Assembly: GCF_000142905.1 (NCBI RefSeq)
Contig: NW_013657671.1
Span: 297,753-331,318, forward strand
Reading direction: 5' to 3'
DNA: 33,566 nt
Source of the DNA: Thecamonas trahens ATCC 50062
Taxonomy: Eukaryota; Apusozoa; Apusomonadida; Apusomonadidae
Notes under the pieces: model-generated
What the model was told of the DNA's origin: nothing
Databases searched by the model: none
The model's input: the letters and a program-made list of their open reading frames with translations, nothing else
Shown here: one piece after another, positions 8,702 through 16,399 of the stretch
How the letters are laid out: each line of letters starts with the position of its first letter
Position numbering within the stretch: position 1 is the first letter of the stretch
Program-made: the position numbers and the translations under genes

Positions 8702-10906
8702 ATGTACCGGGCCGAGCTGCGGCGGGTGGACGAGGCGGTCGGCGGGCAGTTGCCTGCGCTGGTTCTGCCGCCCGGGCGGTTTGTACTCGGCCGCGGGCCG
8801 CAGTCTGGCATTGCCGACCGCACCGTCTCACGCAAGCAGGCGACGCTCGACTTTGATGCCATCGGAGGGCGGCTGGTGGTAACACTCAACGGGCGCAACG
8901 CAGGGCGTGTGTTCCGCGGCTACGTACAGAGCAGCAGCAGCTCCTCGCGAACCTCGGGCGTGGCGCTGGCCGGCAGTGGAGGGACGGCCGAGCTTGCTTC
9001 GGGCGACGCATTTGCCCTCGTCGGCAGTAGCTTTGTCTTTGAGGTCTCCATAGTCGAGCCCTGGTCCCAAGAGGCGGGTGCCAGCGAGGCTCCAGGCTCT
9101 GCCAAGCGAGAGCGAAAGCAAGAGGGCGAGAGTGAGGAGCGGGGCAGAGCAACCAAGATGCAGAGGGCGCTTGACGGGCGGCGCATTGTGGCATCGTCGC
9201 AGAACTCGGACGTGGAGCGGGCGATGCTGACTGATGCTGTGACGCAGACAATGGCGCCGGTCGAGGATGTGTCGCCGTCGCTACCGCCAACGCTGGCACC
9301 AGCTGCGCCGCAGTCCGAGGACATCGTGCGGGAGAGGCCGCCGGCTCCGTCGCCGCAGGCCGACACGTCCAGCGGCGCGGCAGCGAACAAGTCGGCCGAG
9401 TTGGCCGAGCCGGCCGAGCCGAGCGTTTCCGAGGGCCATGTTGAAGCAAGTCCTGTTCTTTCGGCCGCACCGGCGCGGACACGACGAATCGATGGCATTG
9501 CGCCACAAATACTGAGCTCGCCGTCGCGGTCGGGCAAGTTTGACGACGACGACTGCGGCGGCGAGTGCCGGGTGGCGCGATGCCTTGTGATGCCGCTGTT
9601 GGCAACTGAGGAGTGCGCGTTTGGGTATGACCCAGAACGCTCAGCATCGGTGGCTGGAACTGAGCTTGCACGAGCACGCGAACGAATTTCGGCTGTCCGC
9701 GGTGAGGTGGTCTTCGCCGGTGACGCCAGCACGAGCGAGGCAGCGCGAGCTGCGTTTGCCAGAGTATGCTCGGAAGATGCGCACGGTGTGGCGAGGCTGG
9801 AGATCGACGTCGATGCTGAACTCCCCGGGGAACCGTGGGTGAGCCTCGGTGCGACGATGGTGTTTGAGAGCAACTGGCGGTTCAAGGCGTCGCAGGCCTC
9901 AGGCGGGCTCAACGCGCGGGTTCACGCGCTGTGTGGGCCTCTACTTGCGCGCACGCTCAAACAAGTGCACAAAGCTGGCGATGTCGGCCGGGCGTATGCG
10001 GTCCAGCTGGACGAGTCCAGCCTAGGCGGGCGGCTTGGTCAGGTATCGCGCCTCATCGCTGTCGTCCCGCCGAACATGAACCCAAACAAGAAGTTTGACG
10101 CCTCGCTGGACGGCGACTATGCTGCAGGTGATGCCAAGCTCAGCCTTGCTTACCGCAACGTGCTGGATCTGTGGCTTGCCCAGCTGGAAGAGACGGCGAG
10201 CACGACCGCGCCGCCGCCGTCGGTGGCGATCGATATGGCAGGCGCGGTGCCTGTACTGACGGCAGCACCGGTTCCCACCCGGAAAAGTGGCAGGCCGGCC
10301 ACAACAGGGTGGAAGAACGCGCTGCGGGCCATTGTGGCGCGGCCATACGATCATCCGGACGCAGTGGTTGCGGTCGACGAGGAAGTGGTCATCATCCGCG
10401 ACAAGTATCCCAAGGCGCAGCACCACTACCTGGTGCTTCCGCGGTCGTCGCTCGGGCAAGGCACGCTGGCGCTGCTGGACGGCGCCGCCGCCGAGTCGCT
10501 AGCGCTAGTCAAGACGCTTGTGAGGCGCGGCAAGGCCTTTGCAGCTGGCGAGCTGTCGGGCTCAAGCAAGTTTGGCCTCCCGCCGGAGAGCTCGTTTGCC
10601 TTTGGCTTCCACGCCATCCCCTCGATGAACGTCGTGCATCTTCACGTCATCTCGAGAGATTACGACTCGGTGAGCCTCAAGAACAAGAAGCACTGGAACT
10701 CGTTCACCAGCCGGTTCTTTGTTCCAGCCAGCGACATGGTGGCGCGGTTCGAGGCCGGTCTTGGCTGGAGGCTGTCGGAGAGCGAGAAGGCCGAGTACCG
10801 GGCCCTGCTGAAGGCGCCGCTCGCCTGCCATCTATGTGGCCAGGAGAGTCGGAACATGCCGCAGCTCAAGGCGCACATCCGGGCATGTGGAGCTCGCGGC
10901 GTGTAG
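8702..10906 (+). CDS. APTX: Aprataxin-like protein: FHA - macro - HIT - zinc finger
   Basis: 734 residues. An FHA domain (about 1-95) keeps R31, S43-R44 and the NGRN turn, as in PNKP/aprataxin-type phosphothreonine readers. A long acidic/Ala-Pro linker follows. A macro-like domain (about 288-498) shows GGLNARVHALCGP and later VVPPNMNPNK, resembling the macro part of plant aprataxin-like proteins. The HIT domain (about 535-680) contains VVHLHVISRDYDS and the aprataxin-specific KNKKHWNSF. The C-terminal finger has C709, C712, H725 and C729. Family role: removal of AMP from 5'-adenylated DNA ends left by abortive ligation. Oddities: the first His of the HIT triad is V644, while H646 (nucleophile) and H648 remain; the finger ends in Cys instead of His. 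No introns. ATG 8702 is preferred because the FHA begins directly after it. Confidence 0.9.
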   Translation: MYRAELRRVDEAVGGQLPALVLPPGRFVLGRGPQSGIADRTVSRKQATLDFDAIGGRLVVTLNGRNAGRVFRGYVQSSSSSSRTSGVALAGSGGTAELASGDAFALVGSSFVFEVSIVEPWSQEAGASEAPGSAKRERKQEGESEERGRATKMQRALDGRRIVASSQNSDVERAMLTDAVTQTMAPVEDVSPSLPPTLAPAAPQSEDIVRERPPAPSPQADTSSGAAANKSAELAEPAEPSVSEGHVEASPVLSAAPARTRRIDGIAPQILSSPSRSGKFDDDDCGGECRVARCLVMPLLATEECAFGYDPERSASVAGTELARARERISAVRGEVVFAGDASTSEAARAAFARVCSEDAHGVARLEIDVDAELPGEPWVSLGATMVFESNWRFKASQASGGLNARVHALCGPLLARTLKQVHKAGDVGRAYAVQLDESSLGGRLGQVSRLIAVVPPNMNPNKKFDASLDGDYAAGDAKLSLAYRNVLDLWLAQLEETASTTAPPPSVAIDMAGAVPVLTAAPVPTRKSGRPATTGWKNALRAIVARPYDHPDAVVAVDEEVVIIRDKYPKAQHHYLVLPRSSLGQGTLALLDGAAAESLALVKTLVRRGKAFAAGELSGSSKFGLPPESSFAFGFHAIPSMNVVHLHVISRDYDSVSLKNKKHWNSFTSRFFVPASDMVARFEAGLGWRLSESEKAEYRALLKAPLACHLCGQESRNMPQLKAHIRACGARGV

Positions 10907-11047
10907 CCGTGGCCGCATCCGGCGGCACCATCGGTGCGGTGGGAGAATTTGAGTGCGCTTTCAGCAACAAATCGTTAATACTTTCGCGGCCCTTACGTTT
11001 TTCTCCGTGCCAGACACATGTAGCTTAGAGAGGGTTCCATCTGTGGG

Positions 11048-11147
11048 NNNNNNNNNNNNNNNNNNNNNNNNNNNNNNNNNNNNNNNNNNNNNNNNNNNNN
11101 NNNNNNNNNNNNNNNNNNNNNNNNNNNNNNNNNNNNNNNNNNNNNNN
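11048..11147. other. Assembly gap (100 N)
   Basis: Exactly 100 unknown bases, a conventional scaffold-gap length, so the true distance and content are unknown. A T homopolymer follows directly. Confidence 0.99.
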
Positions 11148-11381
11148 GGTTTTTTTTTTTTGCATATCGTGTACATGTAGAGGCTGTTATAGCTGTCTTT
11201 TGATTCTTGGTTAGCTGGGGAAGAGTAAGCAGCATTTTTGGGATCCTTCGGAAACCCGATCTGTTCTTCCTCATTAGTTTCGCGGGAACGCGGCCATCCC
11301 TCGCCCCTCCGCCCCTACCTCTTTAGTTTGTTCCTGGACTGTTTTGTCTGGGTCACTCCCGACAAAGGTGATGCAAGTAGC

Positions 11382-11422
11382 AATAAAAGTACACCCGCCC
11401 CCCCGACAAAAAAAAACAAAAA
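11382..11422 (+). other. AATAAA followed by A-rich tract, polyA-tail-like
   Basis: AATAAA at 11382-11387 is followed about 20 nt later by A9-C-A5 (11408-11422). The spacing resembles a genomic copy of a polyadenylated transcript end, but no source gene is recognised upstream. Confidence 0.35.
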
Positions 11423-11483
11423 GATTCTGGCTTTAGGACGTGCGGTCAACGGACCAGGCTTGCATCAGGGTCTCCCTTTTGGT

Positions 11484-11511
11484 GGGGGGGGGGGGGGGGG
11501 GGGGGGGGGGG
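11484..11511. repeat. G28 homopolymer
   Basis: An uninterrupted run of 28 G. It could form G-quadruplexes and its length is probably unreliable in the assembly. Confidence 0.95.
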
Positions 11512-11569
11512 CATGAGGGACGTGGGACAGTCCGAAGCAGGTTGAGCCTTGATCTCAGACCAGCCGACA

Positions 11570-11760
11570 TCGAGAAAGACAAACATTATTAAGTAAAACT
11601 GGTAAATTTAATGTATATATATCTAATGTACTGTACTTTATACTATGTTTTCGAAAATATTCTTGATAACCAAAATGTTTATATTTTTTAGAACTAAGAA
11701 AATATGTTTTTATAGTATGATTCATGTAGCCATGTTGAGACCCTAATTCTTGGCAGCATC
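11570..11760. other. AT-rich island
   Basis: About 190 bp rich in A/T with TATATATA and many T/A runs, in sharp contrast to the GC-rich window. No coding frame is convincing. It could be a decayed mobile element, organelle-derived DNA or a mis-joined contig. Confidence 0.6.
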
Positions 11761-11767
11761 ACATCGG

Positions 11768-12043
11768 CTAGAAATCATCGCGTGCGCCTCGTTGTAGCTC
11801 ATCACTGGCCAAAGCAATAAGTGGATCCCCACCACGTGTTGTTATCATCTGTGGATGTGCGTAGTAGGCCCCATAACGGTCCAGCTCTCGAGAAAATCTA
11901 GAAAATGCAACCTCCCCGCGGTGCTCGTCACCACCAACGGGAAGTAGCAGCACCTTACGCGGATCGCTCCGCTTGTGTGGCACACTTTGCTCCTCTGGCT
12001 TGCTTCCTTCATCACACCGACCAGTCACCGAGCTGGGAAGCAT
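11768..12043 (-). CDS. Doubtful 91-codon ORF, unlike neighbours in codon use
   Basis: An ORF beginning MLPSSVTGRCDEG and ending in RDDF. It has a charged, mixed composition without low-complexity bias, so it could be a real exon or fragment. Third positions often end in A or T, unlike the GC3-rich neighbours, and the start context is weak (T at -3). An in-frame stop lies just upstream of the ATG. I recognise no family. It sits beside the AT-rich island, and both may belong to one foreign insertion. Confidence 0.25.
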   Translation of the reverse strand: MLPSSVTGRCDEGSKPEEQSVPHKRSDPRKVLLLPVGGDEHRGEVAFSRFSRELDRYGAYYAHPQMITTRGGDPLIALASDELQRGARDDF

Positions 12044-12280
12044 GTACCGCCCGCCCCCTCACGAGCCGGCAGCGGCTGGCGATGAGCTCCCGGGCGTCCT
12101 GCCGTCACCGCACCACCCCGATCGAGCACCTACCTCTGCGACCCAAGGTTACCCAGCGACAGACGATTGCGTTCTAACATCCTTCGCATCCTGTGCATCC
12201 TGTCTTTGGCCTTTCTCTGTCGCGGGACAAAGCCACTGATCATGGGCCCAGGTTGGGAGACACTGATTGGTCGTCGACGA

Positions 12281-12304
12281 CCCCCCCCCCCCCCCCCCCC
12301 CCCC
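12281..12304. repeat. C24 homopolymer upstream of RPB2
   Basis: An uninterrupted run of 24 C, about 440 bp before the RPB2 start. Confidence 0.95.
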
Positions 12305-12745
12305 GCCATGCGCCGTCCACAGCAAATCAAAGCCAACATTCAAGCACCTACACACAAAACACCCACATCCATCCAAATCTACCCCCTCCCTCATACTTAC
12401 GCCAATCGGATCATCACACACGCCACACCGCTCCCAATGTCTTTGCTACGCTGGCAAAACCCGGGCTGGCGGTGCGAGCCCGCATCCGCAGCTGACGGCC
12501 GCCGCCCCAAGTCGCATCCGTCGCCCAGCCGGCCTCACCACACCCGCGCCACCCGGTACCACTTGTCGCACCACCTCCTTCCGCGAAAGCAGCAGGGGCT
12601 ACCAGCAGGAGGACAGGCAGCGCAGAACCAGGTCCGTACCAACAGGAGAGTCTCCGGTGGGTCGCAGACCTCGACAAGAGCGTGTGTGTGTGCTTGGTGT
12701 GCAGAGGCGCGTTTTTTGAGCAAGTCGCAGTAGCAGCCAGCAAGG

Positions 12746-15700
12746 ATGGTGGACTATGAGGAGCTCGGGCTCGGACACGACGACGACGGGCTGATGGAGG
12801 GCGAGGGCGACGACGAGCTGTACATTGACGACTCGTGGATGGTCATTTCCGAGTACTTTCGCAAAAAGTCGCTTGTCCGGCAGCAGCTCAACTCGTTTGA
12901 CGAGTTCATCAAGAACACGATGCAGGAGCTGATCGACGACTCGCCGCCGATCGAGATCCAGGCGCGTAACCAGTACCAGACCGAGGTGGAAGTGGACACA
13001 TCGACGAGCTACCGGCTTGCGTTTGAGCAGATTTTCATTTCTAAGCCGTCGATTGCCGAGCTGTCTGGCGGGCGGACGGCGGTGATGCCCAACGAGGCGC
13101 GGCTGCGGAACCTGACCTACCAAGCCTCGCTGTTTGTCAACGTCAAGTGCGTGACCGAGCGGCGGCAAGAGGTGGAGGATGAGGACGGCCAGCTTGTCAT
13201 GGACTACCAGACCGCCGAGGCGCTGCGCGAAAAGGTGCCGTTTGGTGCCATGCCCATCATGCTGCGGTCCGAGTACTGTGCGCTCTCCAACCACTCAGAC
13301 AAGGAGCTCCCGGATCTCGGTGAGTGTCCGTATGACAAGGGCGGGTACTTTGTCATCAACGGGTCGGAAAAGGTGCTCATTGCACAGGAGAAGCAGAGCC
13401 AGAACTATGTGTACGTCTTTACGCACTCGTCGGGCAAGTTTTCGCACACGTGCGAGATCCGGTCGTCGTGCGAGACCGGCGCGCGGCCGGTTTCGTCGCT
13501 CAAGCTCATGCTGCAGGCGCCGCCGACGACCAAGGCCAAGGCGAGCCAGCAGTGCATCCGGTGCGAGCTGCCGTACGTCCAGCAGGCCGTGCCGGCCATG
13601 CTTGTCTTCCAGGCGCTCGGCTTTGTGGCAGACCGCGAGATTTTGGAGCTCATCTGCTACGATCTTGTCGATGCCGAGATGCTCGAGATTATCAAGCCGT
13701 CGCTGGAGGAGGCGGCGGTCATTGCTGACCAGGACCTTGCGCTCGACTACATTGCGCGGCGTGGGCGGACCAAGGTCAACTCGCGGCAGAAGCGCCTGCA
13801 GTACGCGCGCGATCTGCTGCAGAAGGAGATGCTCCCGCACGTGGGCGTCACCGACTTTTCCGAGCTCAAGAAGGCGTACTACCTCGGGTACATGATCAAC
13901 AAAATGCTCCAGGTTGCGCTTGGCCGCCGCGAGCAGGACGACCGCGACCACTACGGCAACAAGCGGATGGACCTTGCCGGCCCGCTCCTCACCTCGCTCT
14001 TCCGCGGCCTTGTCAAGCAGGTGTCCAAGGAGACCCGTGAGTACCTCATGCTCGAGCTCGAGTCCTCGGGAGGCGCTCTCGAGCTCGACATGATCAAGCT
14101 TGCCGTCAAGCCGTCGATCATCGGCCAGCGCATGAAGTACTGCCTTGCAACCGGCAATTGGGGAACCCAAAAGATGGGCTCCATTGCCAAGGCCGGCGTC
14201 TCGCAGGTCCTCAACCGGCTCACCTTTGCCTCGTCGCTCTCGCACCTCCGCCGGCTCAACACGCCCATCGGCCGCGAGGGCAAGCTGACCAAGCCGCGCC
14301 AGCTGCACAACACCCACTGGGGCATGGTCTGCCCCGCCGAGACGCCTGAGGGCCAGGCGTGCGGCCTCGTCAAGAACCTCTCGCTCATGACGTACGTCTC
14401 TGTCGGTTCGGAGACCTCGCCCATCCTCGGCTTCCTCCAAGACTGGTCGCTGCAGGACCTCGAGGAGGTCGGTGCGGTCGACATCCAGACCGCCACCAAG
14501 GTCTTTGTCAACGGGCGCTGGGTCGGCATCCACCACAACGCTCTTGAGCTCCTTACCATGCTCCGCAACCTGCGCCGGCGTGGCGACATCTCGGTCGAGG
14601 CTTCGTTCGTCCCGGTCCTCAACGACCGCGAGCTCCGCATCTACACCGACGCCGGGCGCTGCCTCCGCCCGCTGTACATTGTTGGCGCCGACCGCAAGCT
14701 TGTCCTCAAGCGCACAGAGGTGCTTAAGCTCCACCAGACCGGAGACGTCGTCGGCACCGGGTGGAACAAGCTCATCGAGCAGGGCAAGGTCGAGTTTGTC
14801 GACACCGAGGAGGAGCAGACCCTGCTGGTCGCCATGACCCCCAACGACCTCAAGATTGCCTCGCAGGAGTTCCTCTACACCCACTGTGAGATCCACCCGT
14901 CCATGATCCTCGGCATTTGCGCCTCGATTATTCCCTTTCCGGACCACAACCAGTCGCCGCGAAACACGTACCAGTCGGCCATGGGCAAACAGGCCATGGG
15001 CATCCCAGTCTCGTCGTACCAGCTCCGCATGGATACCCACTCGAACGTGCTCTACTACCCGCAGAAGCCGCTCGTCCGCACCCAAGCCATGCGCTACCTG
15101 CACTTTGGCGACCTGCCCGCTGGCCAGAACGCCATTGTCGCTGTCGCTTGCTACTCGGGCTACAACCAGGAAGACTCGCTCATCATGAACCAGTCGTCGA
15201 TCGATCGCGGCTTTTTCCGCTCCGTCTCGTTCAAGTCGTACAAGGACGAAGAGCGCCCGGCCTCGTTCGACAAGTCGCTCTCGGAAACGTTCGAGAAGCC
15301 AAACGTCGACGAGCTCGACCGCATCCCGCACGGCAACTTTGACAAGCTCGACGACGACGGCTTTGTCGCCCCGGGCACCCGCGTCACCGGCGAGGACGCC
15401 ATCATCGGCAAGACCGGCCCGCTGCCCGAGGTCACCGACGACAACGCCCGCGCCCCGGGCGGCCGCCCCTGGCGCGCCAAGAAGGACGCCTCGACCCTGC
15501 ACAAGCGCGGCGAGACCGGCATCGTCGACCGCGTCATGATCTCCACCAACGAGGAGGGCTGCCGCTTTGTCAAGGTCCGCGTCCGCAAGATCTGCATCCC
15601 GCACATCGGCGACAAGTTCTCCTCCCGCCACGGCCAGAAGGGCACCGTCGGCATCACCTACCGCCAGGAGGACATGCCGTTCTCCCTCGAGGGAATCTCG

Positions 15701-16342
15701 CCCGACATCATCATGAACCCGCACGCCATCCCGTCGCGGATGACCATCGGCCAGCTCGTCGAGTGCATTCTTGGCAAGGTCTCGTCCATCCAGGGCCTGT
15801 TTGGCGACGCCACTCCGTTCGCTGACCTCACCGTCTCCAACGTCGCCGACCAGCTCCACAAGCTCGGCTACCACCGCTACGGTAACGAGGTTCTCTACTC
15901 GGGCTTCACCGGCCGCAAGCTCGACGCTCTTATCTTCTTCGGCCCGACCTTCTACCAGCGCCTCCGCCACATGGTCGACCTCAAGATCCACGCCCGTTCT
16001 CGCGGCCCCACCTCGGTCCTTGTCCGCCAGCCTACCGAGGGTCGTGCCCGCTCCGGTGGCCTTCGCTTTGGTGAGATGGAACGCGACTCGTTCCTCGCCC
16101 ACGGCGTCGCCGTCGCCCTCCGCGACCGCCTCTTCTACTCCTCGGACCCCTACCGCATCCACGTCTGCGCCCTCTGTGGCCTCCCCGCCGTCGCAAACGT
16201 CAAGTCGGCCCAGTTCTACTGCCAGGCCTGCAACAACACCACCCGCATCTATCAGGTCAACGTCCCCTACGCCGGCAAGCTCCTGTTCCAGGAGCTCCAG
16301 GCCATGAACATCGCTCCCCGCATGTTCTTTGACGACGAGTAA
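12746..16342 (+). CDS. RPB2: RNA polymerase II second-largest subunit
   Basis: A single exon of 1198 codons, close to the usual 1170-1225 of RPB2. Hallmarks in order: N-terminal IDDSWMVISEYF, NGSEKVLIAQEK, the AETPEGQACGLVKNLS motif, the active-site region SGYNQEDSLIMNQSS with E809-D810, the hybrid-binding GDKFSSRHGQKGTVG, and a C-terminal C4 zinc site (C1141, C1144, C1159, C1162). Overall sequence matches Pol II rather than Pol I or III. It forms one side of the polymerase cleft and helps hold the catalytic magnesium. The start is supported by A at -3 and G at +4. GC3 bias leaves an almost full-length open frame on the opposite strand (see rejected). It converges on beta-adaptin with 57 bp between stops. 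Confidence 0.97.
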   Translation: MVDYEELGLGHDDDGLMEGEGDDELYIDDSWMVISEYFRKKSLVRQQLNSFDEFIKNTMQELIDDSPPIEIQARNQYQTEVEVDTSTSYRLAFEQIFISKPSIAELSGGRTAVMPNEARLRNLTYQASLFVNVKCVTERRQEVEDEDGQLVMDYQTAEALREKVPFGAMPIMLRSEYCALSNHSDKELPDLGECPYDKGGYFVINGSEKVLIAQEKQSQNYVYVFTHSSGKFSHTCEIRSSCETGARPVSSLKLMLQAPPTTKAKASQQCIRCELPYVQQAVPAMLVFQALGFVADREILELICYDLVDAEMLEIIKPSLEEAAVIADQDLALDYIARRGRTKVNSRQKRLQYARDLLQKEMLPHVGVTDFSELKKAYYLGYMINKMLQVALGRREQDDRDHYGNKRMDLAGPLLTSLFRGLVKQVSKETREYLMLELESSGGALELDMIKLAVKPSIIGQRMKYCLATGNWGTQKMGSIAKAGVSQVLNRLTFASSLSHLRRLNTPIGREGKLTKPRQLHNTHWGMVCPAETPEGQACGLVKNLSLMTYVSVGSETSPILGFLQDWSLQDLEEVGAVDIQTATKVFVNGRWVGIHHNALELLTMLRNLRRRGDISVEASFVPVLNDRELRIYTDAGRCLRPLYIVGADRKLVLKRTEVLKLHQTGDVVGTGWNKLIEQGKVEFVDTEEEQTLLVAMTPNDLKIASQEFLYTHCEIHPSMILGICASIIPFPDHNQSPRNTYQSAMGKQAMGIPVSSYQLRMDTHSNVLYYPQKPLVRTQAMRYLHFGDLPAGQNAIVAVACYSGYNQEDSLIMNQSSIDRGFFRSVSFKSYKDEERPASFDKSLSETFEKPNVDELDRIPHGNFDKLDDDGFVAPGTRVTGEDAIIGKTGPLPEVTDDNARAPGGRPWRAKKDASTLHKRGETGIVDRVMISTNEEGCRFVKVRVRKICIPHIGDKFSSRHGQKGTVGITYRQEDMPFSLEGISPDIIMNPHAIPSRMTIGQLVECILGKVSSIQGLFGDATPFADLTVSNVADQLHKLGYHRYGNEVLYSGFTGRKLDALIFFGPTFYQRLRHMVDLKIHARSRGPTSVLVRQPTEGRARSGGLRFGEMERDSFLAHGVAVALRDRLFYSSDPYRIHVCALCGLPAVANVKSAQFYCQACNNTTRIYQVNVPYAGKLLFQELQAMNIAPRMFFDDE

Positions 16343-16399
16343 ATCAAGCAGGTGACCTGCAAGACCCGCTCCGCACAGTTTACCCTGCTTCTCCCCCTC

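Larger units (their letters stand above)
10907..12745. other. 1.8-kb intergenic region with assembly gap
   Basis: No confident gene. It contains the N gap, a poly-T run beside it (11150-11160), an AATAAA plus A-rich tract (11382-11422), a G28 run, an AT-rich island and a C24 run. The last ~500 bp before RPB2 is C-rich and probably its promoter/5'UTR; inverted CCAAT (ATTGG) occurs near 12265 and CCAAT near 12401. Confidence 0.6.

Noticed and set aside
13295-16162. 955-codon open frame antisense to RPB2
   Set aside because: GC-ending codons on the RPB2 strand suppress stops in the opposite frame. Its translation is Leu/Val/Asp/Glu-biased without recognisable domains.
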